From Asterias rubens (taxonomy: Eukaryota > Echinodermata > Asteroidea > Forcipulatida > Asteriidae): a DNA stretch of 64,000 nucleotides. Each line of letters begins with the position of its first letter. The first letter of the stretch is position 1. The position numbers were made by a program, and so were the translations under genes. The DNA is taken from positions 10,300,146 to 10,364,145 of the forward strand of contig NC_047076.1 of assembly GCF_902459465.1 (NCBI RefSeq), in the 5' to 3' direction. The notes under the pieces were generated by a model. That model had not been told where the DNA came from. It did not search any database and was given only the letters and a program-made list of their open reading frames with translations. Positions 28,555 through 40,200 of the stretch are shown here, piece after piece.

Positions 28555-29310
28555 AGCAAATCGTCAGCAATTTCACGAAGGGCTAAAAAGTCCCCTGCAG
28601 CCAAAAATGTCTGTTTCGAAAAAAACGCGTTTTAAGTTTAGCTAATTTTGAAACTACAAGTTGGTAGACTATTCGAAATTTAATCTTGGAATTTTTTACA
28701 TGTCAGGGAAGAAGAGATCCTAAATCATACAAATCTGTTTCAATTTTGTCCCTAACATGTTTAATTAATGAGTAATTATTTAATTAACAAAATGTTCTTT
28801 TCGTGAAAACGTTACAAAACATGGTCTGCGTGCAGCACGTCGTGTATAAACTTTTTGGCTGTTCGTGAAAACGCAAAAGCCGGAGCACCCACTTTTGGCA
28901 CCTTGCCAAGGGATAATTACACGTGGTAGAGCAATACACTTTTCTGCACTTCGTGAAAACGCAATTCTGGGTGGTGCTTATTTTTTGTCCTTTTAAGTTT
29001 TTGGCTCGTCGTGAAAATGCAAAAGCCGGCGCGCTCATGATTGGCACTGTGCCAGCTTTACAATCAACGTGGTAAGGTATAACAAAAAATTCCAAAAAGG
29101 TTTTTGGCTCTTCGTGAAAACATAATTCCAGGTTCTTGAGGTTTTTGTCATTCATCAAATTAGCGTAATTAGGAAACTACACAATTTTGAGACCTATAAC
29201 TTTGTAAATAGTTAGATCCCGATCACAATAGTCAAATCCACCAAAAAAATCAAAATCAGTTTTTTATCGAATTTTAAGGTTTTTGGCCCTTCGTGAAATT
29301 GGTGACGAAA
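28555..29310. repeat. Cluster of TTCGTGAAAACG words bounded by an inverted pair
   Basis: TTCGTGAAA(A)-type words occur at about 28800, 28862, 28950, 29009, 29111 and 29290, usually preceded by TTTTTGGCTC. A reverse copy, AATTTCACGAAGGGCT, is at about 28573. The outer pair could be the ends of an element. It lies 0.4-1.1 kb upstream of ZNF622. Confidence 0.6.
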
Positions 29311-29711
29311 TGTTCAGTGTTGTTTTCAGTAGTGGGTAGGGTAGGTAGTGTTACATGACTCAGACTCCATAGACTTTACTTTGTAATAATTTTTTTTGGG
29401 CTGAGCAAAAGCAGAGAAAGTTGTGCAAAAGTAGTTTTTTTTCTTTCAATACTCACTATTCTCTTGCAAAACTTTATTCACCAATTGCGCCCAAATTTTT
29501 ACCTACTTAAACCATGGAGGTAGAATTGCTTAAACTACAGCAGGTTTGCTATTTTATGTTTGGATCCGGCCGGATACACCAAAGTTAGCATGGTTAGTGA
29601 GTGCATGGAGGTAGGATTGAGTGAGAATACTGGTCTTTGGTGGACAACCACCAAATGTTTCCAGTGCCTTTAGTTTAAAATGATTTTGTTTTGTTGTTGA
29701 AAGGTTGAACA

Positions 29712-32700
29712 ATGTCTTCTCCATCGTACACGTGTATTTCATGCCGCGTGGCATTCGCTAATGCTGACCTCCAGAGGGCGCACTACAAATCTGATTGGCA
29801 CCGATACAACTTGAAACGCAAGCTGGCAGAGATGGTTGCCGTCACAGCTGAGGAGTTCAAACAGCGTGTCTTGGACAAACAGGCACAGACGACAGACGCC
29901 CCACAGGACTCATCCACAATCTGCAAGGTTTGCAGTAAACATTTCAACACAGGGAATGCGTTTACTAATCACATGCAGTCCAAGAAACACAAGGAAACTG
30001 AGGCTCGTATTGCAAGGCAACTTCAGGCAGAGGTTTGTCAGTTCTTATTGTTCTGGTATTGGTGATAAAGTATTCTGAAATAATTGACATTGCTTTTTAA
30101 TTTGGAAAAGCTTGCTAATTTATAAAGAAAAGTTGTTAATTGTTTCATTTGTCAAAATGATTGTGTTTACACAAAGTCAATGAGTTTTTTAAGGGCGCCA
30201 AGAGCAAGACTAAGTGGCACTGGGGGCCTAGGCCTCTGTGGTGCTTTCGGTTGTACTACACAACCAAAACTTTCCAAGCCTGAATTATAAAAGGCCTACT
30301 ATTTACTTGCTGATTTGCAATCTCAGACTGTCTGAAAATTGTTTTGGAGAACACTTACAAGCAATAGTGCATTTGTTTCTTTACCTTGTTGTAGGTTGAA
30401 AAGAGAAATGAGAAAAATCGTGAGAAAGGACTTGAAGATGAGTTAACCTCAAAAACTGGAGAAACAGTTGCAGCTGGAGATAATAAAGTAGTTGGGCCCT
30501 CTGTTGACAAGAGCAAGAAGACAGAAGAAAAGTCCATTGGTGGAAAGATACAGAGTCAACCAATGGGTGCTAGCTCAAGTCAGGACGTGGGTAAGGATTG
30601 GTGCTGTAACCATTTGAATGGATGGGGTCGATATGCAACACTCAAGTTAATCCAGGAATATTTTGGTGCTAGTAGATTTCAAAATTAGTTAACCCTTTGG
30701 TGCACATTGGTGGTCGCTAGCGACCATCAAAAACACGTCAAATATACCGCCCTCATGTTTGATTGTTTAGAGCAAGTGTTGAGCTTTCGTTTGGTGTGAT
30801 GTTAAACCGGTGGTGCTATTGAAAACTATGGAGAAAAAACATGGTTGAATTTTTTAAATATTTTTTTATATTTTTTTAAATTAAATTGATCTGTGCACCA
30901 AAGGGTTAATACTTAAAAGGTACTTACGCTTTACAGTTCACAGTTTATAGAGAAAAAAACTTTACTTTCAGTATTATACAAATATTTAGGTCTTTATTGT
31001 TGTTTATTCCATGTTTTGGCCCTTAGGGTGTACCAATCATCAAGGCATCAAACAAACAGTGTTTAAATATTTTAGCTACTACCCAATTACTCCATGGTAC
31101 TCTGCAATGGCAAAATCATTTGACAAAGACTTATGTCCGTGGCCGCCTCGTCCTCAAATTGTAACAGGGCGCACTCCTGGAGTTGCCCCTATCACCTGGT
31201 CTCAATGCTGCTCTTCTTTAGCTCTCCTATGCTTTTATCACTCCACTTTGTGACATTTTCTATCCAGCGCAATGTAGTTTAAACCTGCTGCTGACTTAAA
31301 GACAGGTAGAGCTGCTCAAGTAGAAGACTGCAATGATTGCTTGATTTTGTTTCTTACCAATTCTGTATGTTCCTTTAATATTGAAGATTTTCTTTCTTCA
31401 GAAATGGCCGATGAGGAAGATGGAGAATGGGAGGAGATTGAAGGAGAACCAATCTCTGTCACAGATTGTCTATTTTGTAGTCACTCATCTAGGTCTGTTG
31501 TGAACAACTGCAAACACATGACACAGTCTCACAGTTTCTTCCTTCCCAACGTAGAGTTTTTGGTCGACCTAGAAGGATTACTTGCATATCTTGGTAAGTC
31601 TTCAATGGTAGAAACAACAGGTCTTTGTATTTAAAAGCACTGGACATAATTGGTAAATTTCTCAAAATAATTGCTAATAATAATAATAATAATAATAAGA
31701 CTTGTAATGCGCACAAAAACATAAAAACTTGCTTTGTAACGAGCAAAGGAGAGCTGTTGATGGTGTATAAAACATTGTGAGAAACAGCTCCCTTTGGAGT
31801 AAAGTAATTTAAGAAAGAGGTAATTTTCACAGCAAGACAGTTCTCGAAAGAACAAACTCTACCTGGCATGTAGACACACACACACATGGTGTTACCGCAC
31901 ACCAAATATACATGTACATGTATAGGTAATTTCTCACTGAAATATTTGAATCTGAAAAAGACTTCAGGCCAGAAAATGAGTTAAGTTAAGTTATTTGTAG
32001 TATCTTAGTAGATATCACATATACACCTAACGCCTTGAGAACGATAATTAGCCATTTTCAACCGTAATCATACTTTTTATCTGGTGAGGCACATTTCAAC
32101 AAAGGATGGTTCATCAGAGCACCATGCTAATGTAACCACATATAAACTGATGAGATTGTTAAAGCAGTTTGATGAATGTTTGGATTGATTTTGATTTGCT
32201 ACAGGTGAGAAGGTTGGCTGTGGTTTCATGTGTCTATGGTGTAATGAAAAGGGTCGCTCATTCTTCTCACTGGATGCAGTACAGAGACATATGAGAGATA
32301 AAGGTCATTGTAAGCTACAGTATGAGGGAGATATGATCTATGAATACGCAGAGTTCTTTGACTTCAGGTAAACATTGGTTTATTATATCGAAAATCTTAT
32401 ATCACACTATCTACCAACAAGGTACTCAAGGCGCTTAGTGTTCAGAAAGATAGGTTATTGAAGTTATGAATACTGAAACCCAATTGTGTAGCACCTTATA
32501 AGGGTTTACAAAGGCTAGGGTGCAATCAGCAGCCACTGCCAGGATCACAGGATGAACCCCTTTCTCTTAGCGTTTTTCTGTAGAAAGACAAAAAAGTTAA
32601 ACCCAATGGGGACGCACAGTAGACTGACATCCCTGTCAACTTACCGAAGCCAGTCATTTACTTCCCGCGTGGTGGAAAAAGTCCAATGGAAACACCGCTT

Positions 32701-35700
32701 TACACATTAAATGTTGCTTTTTCCAAATTGTTTACAGAAAGAGCTACCCTGACAGTGCAGATCGTGTTACATCAGGTGATACAGAAGAAGCTGATAGTGA
32801 CGATGAAGAAGTAGATGAAAGTGCATTGCAACTACAACAAGATGGATTTGAATTGGTCCTACCATCAGGTACACAAACTAAACTGTACTTAAAGTGCATT
32901 GCAACTACAACAAGATGGATTTGAATTAGTCCTACCATCAGGTACACAAACTAAACTATACTTAAAGTGCATTGCAACTACAACAAGATGGATTTGAATT
33001 AGTCCTACCATCAGGTACACAAACTAAACTATACTTAAAGTGCATTGCAACTACAACAAGATGGATTTGAATTAGTCCTACCATCAGGTACACAAACTAA
33101 ACTATACTTAAAGTGCATTGCAACTACAACAAGATGGATTTGAATTAGTCCTACCATCAGGTACACAAACTAAACTATACTTAAAGTGCATTGCAACTAC
33201 AACAAGATGGATTTGAATTAGTCCTACCATCAGGTACACAAACTAAACTATACTTAAAGTGCATTGCAACTACAACAAGATGGATTTGAATTAGTCCTAC
33301 CATCAGGTACACAAACTAAACTATACTTAAAGTGCATTGCAACTACAACAAGATGGATTTGAATTAGTCCTACCATCAGGTACACAAACTAAACTATACT
33401 TAAAGTGCATTGCAACTACAACAAGATGGATTTGAATTGGTCCTACCATCAGGTACACAAACTAAACTATACATAAAGTGCATTGCAACTACAACAAGAT
33501 GGATTTGAATTGGTCCTACCATCAGGTACACAAACTAAACTATACTTAAAGTGCATTGCAACTCCAACAAGATGGATTTGAATTAGTCCTACCATCAGGT
33601 ACACAAACTAAACTATACTTAAAGTGCATTGCAACTACAACAAGATGGATTTGAATTAGTCCTACCATCAGGTACACAAACTAAACTATACTTAAAGTGC
33701 ATTGCAACTACAACAAGATGGATTTGAATTAGTCCTACCATCAGGTACACAAACTAAACTATACTTAAAGTGCATTGCAACTCCAACAAGATGGATTTGA
33801 ATTAGTCCTACCATCAGGTACACAAACTAAACTATACTTAAAGTGCATTGCAACTACAACAAGATGGATTTGAATTAGTCCTACCATCAGGTACACAAAC
33901 TAAACTATACTTAAAGTGCATTGCAACTACAACAAGATGGATTTGAATTAGTCCTACCATCAGGTACACAAACTAAACTATACTTAAAGTGCATTGCAAC
34001 TACAACAAGATGGATTTGAATTAGTCCTACCATCAGGTACACAAACTAAACTATACATAAAGTGCATTGCAACTACAACAAGATGGATTTGAATTGGTCC
34101 TACCATCAGGTACACAAACTAAACTATACTTAAAGTGCATTGCAACTACAACAAGATGGATTTGAATTAGTCCTACCATCAGGTACACAAACTAAACTAT
34201 ACTTAAAGTGCATTGCAACTACAACAAGATGGATTTGAATTAGTCCTACCATCAGGTACACAAACTAAACTATACTTAAAGTGCATTGCAACTACAACAA
34301 GATGGATTTGAATTAGTCCTACCATCAGGTACACAAACTAAACTATACTTAAACTGCATTGCAACTCCAACAAGATGGATTTGAATTGGTCCTACCATCA
34401 GGTACACAAACTAAACTATACTTAAACTGCATTGCAACTCCAACAAGATGGATTTGAATTAGTCCTACCATCAGGTACACAAACTAAACTATACTTAAAG
34501 TGCATTGCAACTACAACAAGATGGATTTGAATCTGTATCTGTTAGCTACTGTGCAAACTCCAATAGACTGGATATCTCGCACAGAATTGGTCCTACCATC
34601 AGGTACACAAACTAAACTGTACTTTAGAACTGAGCTGTAAAACACAATATAACACAAGGTTGTCAGGGATGTGCTTGCTCCGATTTTAACCAGAAATCCA
34701 TGCTGTTTGGGGAATTTACAATGCAACTGTATGGTATGAAGATCTGCATTGCTGATTTCATGTTCACTTTTGAATGGTTCTCCTGTTGTGATATTGGTGA
34801 CCAATTTGTTTGAATGATATGATAAGTTGACACAATTACTACTTTTTTTTTGATCACCAGGTTCTCGTATCGGACACAGAGAACTCCAGCGCTACTTCAG
34901 ACAGAATATTCCAGCCACTCGCCAGATAGTCAAGAGAAATAGTGAAGTGATTGGCAGAATAATGACGCAGTATAAAGCATTGGGATGGAGTGGAAATAAA
35001 GGTAAATAGTGGGTTCACCCTAAAGAACATCCAGGGGGGCTTGAATAATAATAAAGTAATGCGCACATACTCAAGGCGCAGTAAAACCAAAAAATAATAT
35101 CATAGTCTTTATAGCCTACGTATCTGCCAACAATTTACTCAAGGTGCTTAATAGCATATACATTTATACAGAAAGATAGGTTATTGAAGTTATGAAATCT
35201 GAGACCCAATTATGTAGCACCTTGTAAGGGTTACCAAGGTGCTACGGCACATGTAGCAGCCACAGCCAGGAACACCGCGGCGAACCCCTTCTCTTTTTGA
35301 GTTGAGCATTGAGTTCTTTTACATCCGTCACACAACAAATTTATTCATTATGCGCAAGTTTCATAAAAAATATGTTAAGATGGGTATTACAATAGTAAAA
35401 ATACATGGTTTATTGGAAAGCTTTGTTTTATTTTGGTTCATTGAACTATGAATTATTTGGAATGACCAGTGACATTTTTATATGTTCCTGCCAATTTGGA
35501 CTTTTTTCTATTCAATGTATTTGCGTCAATCTAAAGTAAGCTCTTGAACAGAACACTAGTTCTTGCACGAGAGTACCATTTGGGGTTGATAGAATTACTA
35601 TTAGTTCAAAGCACTTACAAATGAATGATTGTTTTATCCTGACATTGGTTAATCTCCTTGATTGTATTTCCTCACAGGAGAAGCAGCAAGCAGAAGGATT

Positions 35701-35805
35701 CGAGATATGCGCTTTGTCCAGAAATACCGATCAAGAAAAGATCTTCATCTTGCTGTCAAAGCCAACAAGTTCCAGCCTCACCTTCGACCCCAAGTCATCT
35801 TCTAG
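29712..35805 (+). CDS. ZNF622: Zinc finger protein 622 (REI1-type cytoplasmic 60S maturation factor)
   Basis: Seven exons join in phase to 423 aa: 29712-30032, 30395-30590, 31402-31593, 32205-32367, 32738-32868, 34861-35001, 35678-35805. Exon 1 has two C2H2 fingers, C-I-S-C...H-Y-K-S-D-W-H and C-K-V-C...H-M-Q-S-K-K-H. Exon 3 gives C-L-F-C-S-H with S-H-S-F-F-L-P, and exon 4 C-L-W-C-N-E-K-G and H-M-R-D-K-G-H-C. Exons 6-7 end in A-L-G-W-S-G and N-K-F-Q-P-H-L-R-P-Q-V-I-F, the family's conserved C-terminus. Yeast Rei1 recycles 60S export factors; the human protein is also linked to MPK38/ASK1 signalling. Somewhat shorter than the human protein, mostly in the linker of exon 2. The intron 5 donor has been multiplied (see 32821-34626). 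The start ATG follows GTTGAACA and precedes finger 1 directly. Confidence 0.95.
30693..30905 (+). mobile_element. 213 bp TTAA-flanked MITE with CCCTTTGGTGCAC ends
   Basis: The termini CCCTTTGGTGCAC and GTGCACCAAAGGG are perfect inverted repeats and are flanked by TTAA (30689-30692, 30906-30909). The CCCT terminus plus TTAA is the piggyBac pattern. The inside is non-coding. ZNF622 intron 2. Confidence 0.88.
31676..31699. repeat. (AAT)n microsatellite
   Basis: Eight uninterrupted AAT units in ZNF622 intron 3, inside a decayed copy of the AGGCAGTGGACAC family. Confidence 0.85.
32821..34626 (+). repeat. 73 bp minisatellite, 24 copies, made from ZNF622 exon 5 end plus its splice donor
   Basis: The unit starts GTGCATTGCAACTACAAC, runs to CCTACCATCAG/GTACACAAAC and ends CTATACTTAAA. 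The spacing is exactly 73 bp from 32821 to 34500. The first copy is the real end of exon 5; all the others are intronic but keep the coding-like part and the GT donor. First and last copies share AATTGGTCC and AAACTGTACTT, whereas most inner copies read AATTAGTCC and CTATACTT. Copy 24 carries about 51 bp of foreign sequence at 34533-34583. The 73 bp length is not a multiple of three, and read-through from copy 1 meets a TGA in copy 2. Confidence 0.97.
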
Positions 35806-36003
35806 ACACATGGTGCACTTTCTCTTTTGTCTCTCTTCTATTTTTTCCCATTTGATTTGATAAATGTTTACACACGCGGTTCTTTAATCCCCTGTTGTAC
35901 AATAGAAAAACATTGTCGGAAAGATATGATCATCCAAATGCTTCACATTTTTTTTGCAGGACTCTGTACATTATGAAATGTTCATAACAAATATTTCTTT
36001 ATA

Positions 36004-36009
36004 AATAAA
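36004..36009 (+). terminator. Candidate polyadenylation signal for ZNF622
   Basis: AATAAA about 200 bp past the ZNF622 stop codon, just before a SINE. Motif and position only. Confidence 0.5.
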
Positions 36010-36019
36010 ATATTCTTAT

Positions 36020-36320
36020 ATAGTCCATTTCACAATAACGTCTCAATGCGCTTTACATTAGCACCCTGGTCATTGGGCCAACAACATCCCTTTAATCTTT
36101 CTCAGCTCCCTGGGGAGTTTACAGCCCGAGCTGCAGTGGCACTCCGAAGGACAGAATCAACCTCCACCCTCGCTATACCCATTTATACCCTTGGGTGAAG
36201 AGAAGAAATTAGTGAAATTATAATAAAGCATCTTGCTCAGGGACACAAGTGTCATGACCCGGATTCGAACCCGCACTCCAATGACTTAACCACCAGAACT
36301 TGAGTTTGATGCTCTAAACA
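36020..36320 (-). mobile_element. tRNA-derived SINE
   Basis: On the minus strand the head contains a tRNA-like region with GGGTTCGAATCCGGGTCATG (B box) and ACACTTGTGTCCCTGAGCAA, followed by a body with AACTCCCCAGGGAGCTGAG. Parts of the same family occur at 43190-43250 and at 44700-45420. It separates ZNF622 from SMARCAL1. Confidence 0.7.
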
Positions 36321-37183
36321 ATTACTTTCTAAAGACATTTTCTTTCAAGCCAGTGAAGTAAAAATTTGTATTTGTTCCAGCTTTTCGCCCTCTTCAGCAA
36401 AGGTTAACAAGAAATATCTTTTGATATTAATGACAGTAATGATTTAAAGTTTATTTTTAAACAGAAACTCATGAAAAAATAACAAAAAATTATGAACAAA
36501 ACAGGTTTAATAATAAACAGTACACAAAAACCCAAACTTCATGACTGCTTTGCAGCTCTGGTTTAATGAAATAATATAATAACGGTTCTTTCAACTGATT
36601 ACAAATTAATGTAAGTAATATTTTGAATCTTGTTGCTGACTATCAAATCAGGCAAGTTAATCAATAACACTACATCAATAGTATCTGAATTGGCAGTAAC
36701 AGAATGCTAGTACAGAATTACCTGAATAATGGGGAAAAAACGTTTAAAGTCTTCTGCCACCTAGAGTTCTAAAGTCTCCCATTGATACAAATCTTGCAAA
36801 ACTTCAAACCATCAAGGTTCGATACTGGATTTTAAAGACAATATGGCTTCTGTGATCCGTCATAAACATGATGACCATAGGATGGAACATTTTACATCTC
36901 AAATATTGTTCTTCATTTGATTTGATTTGATTTGATTTACTAGTTAACATCATGAGTAAATTGTCCTAAATAAACCCTTGACCACCATCAGAGTAAATCA
37001 AAATGAACAATTGTAGATTTTATGCATGGTCCGGTTATTTGTGTAAAACCTCATGGAAGTTGTACAATAAAACAATCTGATTGATAGAAATGCAATCAAA
37101 ACAGTGTTCACCTTTTTGAGAATTAAAGACAGTGCTCAAGTTGTTATTAAGCCTGTATGCCTTCAGGTAGTTCTGTCAGCATG
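36321..37183. other. ZNF622-SMARCAL1 intergenic stretch
   Basis: AT-rich and with no exon recognised. It holds a (TTTGA)n microsatellite at about 36914-36938. Both flanking genes end towards this interval. Confidence 0.6.
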
Positions 37184-37189
37184 TTTATT
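37184..37189 (-). terminator. Polyadenylation signal for SMARCAL1
   Basis: AATAAA on the minus strand, 44 bp past the SMARCAL1 stop codon. The close distance makes a very short 3' UTR plausible. Confidence 0.5.
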
Positions 37190-37232
37190 TTACTCCTTTT
37201 CTTAAGCTAAACTTTTGTTTGCAGACAAGTTT

Positions 37233-40200
37233 CTATCGAGAGTGAATATTCTTCTGTCGTTTGGCTGGGGGCCCCTTCTCTGCAGCTCCCTCATAAATGT
37301 TAGGTTCAGTTAAGGGTTTCTTGGAGGCCCAAGGGGTGCTAAATAAGGTCTTGGACTTCTTCAAAGGTACCACAGATGGAATGGAAGATGTTTTGATGTT
37401 GACTTCCTGCTTGGTTGTTGGTTTCTCCAAAGCACTCATCTCCTCTTGATTCTTTTTCTTTGTGGAGTCTTTTGCAGAGTTTAGATTATCAGATCCACCT
37501 TTAAGATCAGAGACTCTGGAGTCAATGGTTTCAGTCAACTCTTTGGTTGCAGATATTGTTGCAGAATAAACCTTGTTCTCAGACTCTTGGGATTCCATGG
37601 CAACGAGACAAGCCAGGTCTTCTTGTTCAGACACGTTATCTTCCAGGAAGGACGTCTCGAAGAAGGACAGGAGGGTCTTCTGCCTCGGATCCTAAATAAG
37701 AAAGTTTGGAATAAATCAAGAAGTATTGAGATGAGAAAGAACACAGGTGTTGCTCAACAATGCAGGGATGTGATAGGCTGTTGAATTTTGTTTACATTCC
37801 TTTGCCAAAAAAAAAGAAGGGGCGGGAACGCTTACCATGTTTTTATTTTGATTTGGCCTTAGTACTATTGATTGACAGTAGTAGTCGGACACAGTTACTG
37901 CATCATTACAAACCTTAAATGCAGTGGTATCAGCTTCTGAGAAGTCATCCTTAGACAGTCCAGCTTGACCCAACACTGAAAGCTTCTTTTGAACAAGCGG
38001 CCTGTCAAAAACATGAAGTAATCAATACTAATAGATGTTAGTTATGCCTCTGGAAGAATTCATTTTGTTTTAATCCTTACACTGATGTGTATTAAGCACC
38101 ATACTTGGCAATGTCCTGAGTTATGATAGCAAATCCACAGGCAGAGACGGGCAGAATCTTGGGTGGGATTCGAACCCACAACCTTTGCTCTGTTAATGTG
38201 AGGTTAGAGACTTATAAGTTTCTTTCCCGATTCATAAGGATTATCCTTGGTGGATTTTTAAGGAATGAAATCCAACTCCTTACCATATGTAGTCATCAGC
38301 GGTTCCCTTTGCAATAAGGTATTTAATATTGACAGAATCCTGCTGGCCAATACGATGTACACGGTCCTCTGCCTGCACAAGTATCTAGTATAGGGTTTCA
38401 AAACATGATAGATATTTAAACATCCATCTTTACACAAAACCTGATAACAATACTACGGTACTGTATTTTTTTCTCGTGACCATTGATCCAAAACTTCCAC
38501 AGGTTTGTCAGCTGATGTATATGGTGGATTACATAAAGTTCTTTTACTGCCAGCAACTGTTTTGTTAGCAAAACCAACTCTGTAAACGTTCCTTTAATCA
38601 CATTTTTTTAGATTTCTTGTAGGGCAAAAAAAAACAGAAACAGACTTTAGCAGGAAGAATATCATGCCTGCAGATCTTCATAATTGTAGCTGTTGATTGA
38701 ACCAAACTTACCCCGGGATTCCAGAAGAGTTCAGCAAACACCACTGTGCTAGCTGAGGTCAATGTGAGACCAGCATTGGCTGCTGTGATAGACAGGATAG
38801 CAGCTCTGCAAGAATCCTCTTGCTGGAACTTGTCGCAGTTCGCCTTACGCTGTAACGCTGAGGTACTACCATCGATACGGATGAAATCATACTTCTGTGA
38901 AACACAACAAGTTTGATTTGTATTCTCAATTAGAGCAGGATTAAATGAGCAGAAATATGAAAGAAAATTGTAGTAAGAGACATCACAAGTACATTAAAAC
39001 AAGCTAAATGAAGAATTAAAACAAGCTAAATGAAGAATTAAAACAAGCTAAATGAAGAATTAAAACAAGCTAAATGAAGAATTAAAACAAGCTAAATGAA
39101 GAATTAAAACAAGCTAAATGAAGAATTAAAACAAGCTAAATGAAGAATTAAAACAAGCTAAATGAAGAATTAAAACAAGCTAAATGAAGAATTAAAACAA
39201 GCTAAATGAAGAATTAAAACAAGCTAAATGAAGAATTAAAACAAGCTAAATGAAGAATTAAAACAAGCTAAATGAAGAATTAAAACAAGCTAAATGAAGA
39301 ATTAAAACAAGCTAAATGAAGAATTAAAACAAGCTAAATGAAGAATTAAAACAAGCTAAATGAAGATGGGCTGGACACACTGCCCGAAGAAATGACAACA
39401 GATGGACAAAAATATACAGAGATTAAAAAATAAGAAAAAAACACTATTTCACATTATTTAAGAAATAATTGATTAAGGAGAGACAAATATTTACAATGTA
39501 TAAAATAAATTGTTCTGAAAGTTGCGGGGAAAAAAAACCTGGATAAAAAATATTGCTGGCACAGTCAAAGGGCGCATAAAAAGCTGCATTCTATTGCAAT
39601 TCAGTTGTTAAAAAGGCGTGTGAGGTGAGGGAGAGGGCTCTTTCTATAGCGCTCTGTTCGGCATTTAAACTGACCCAGAAGTCCGGAGTTCCTAAGTTGG
39701 TACCCACTATCATACCTCTGTGGCAAGAGGCGCTTTAGGACTGATGAAGGGAGAGTTTTGGCAAAAGATTGGCACAAGTGGTTACGACGGCATACCAGTG
39801 TTTTAATACTGCACAATTGTAGAGCGTCTGAGTAGCGCACGTAGTCATTGCCAAGAATAATTCTGCATGCGCGCTTTTGCACCCTTTCCAGATCATTGCA
39901 CTGCTTACTTGACAAAGCACCTGACCAGGCGGGTGCAGCGTACTCCAAAATTGGCCGCACAAAGGAGGTTTATATAGCAACAAGATCAGATATGCTTAGG
40001 TAATGATACTTCAATTTACGAAGCATGAAAAGGCGGGAATTTGCACGCTTGATCATTGAGCCTACATGCGTGTCCCACCTTAAGTCGGCTTGAATAAAAA
40101 CACCTAAAAGCTTAATAACTGCATATTGTGCAATAATTTTGTCATTTAGAGTCAATGAGAGGGGATCTGGTTGGTTCCGCGAGAAACAAATGTCCATGGT

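Noticed and set aside
32821-34626. CRISPR-like or coding repeat-domain array
   Set aside because: Period 73 is not a multiple of three, every unit has in-frame stops, and there are no spacers.
38993-39366. CRISPR-like array
   Set aside because: Units are contiguous with no unique spacers; it is a minisatellite in a eukaryotic intron.
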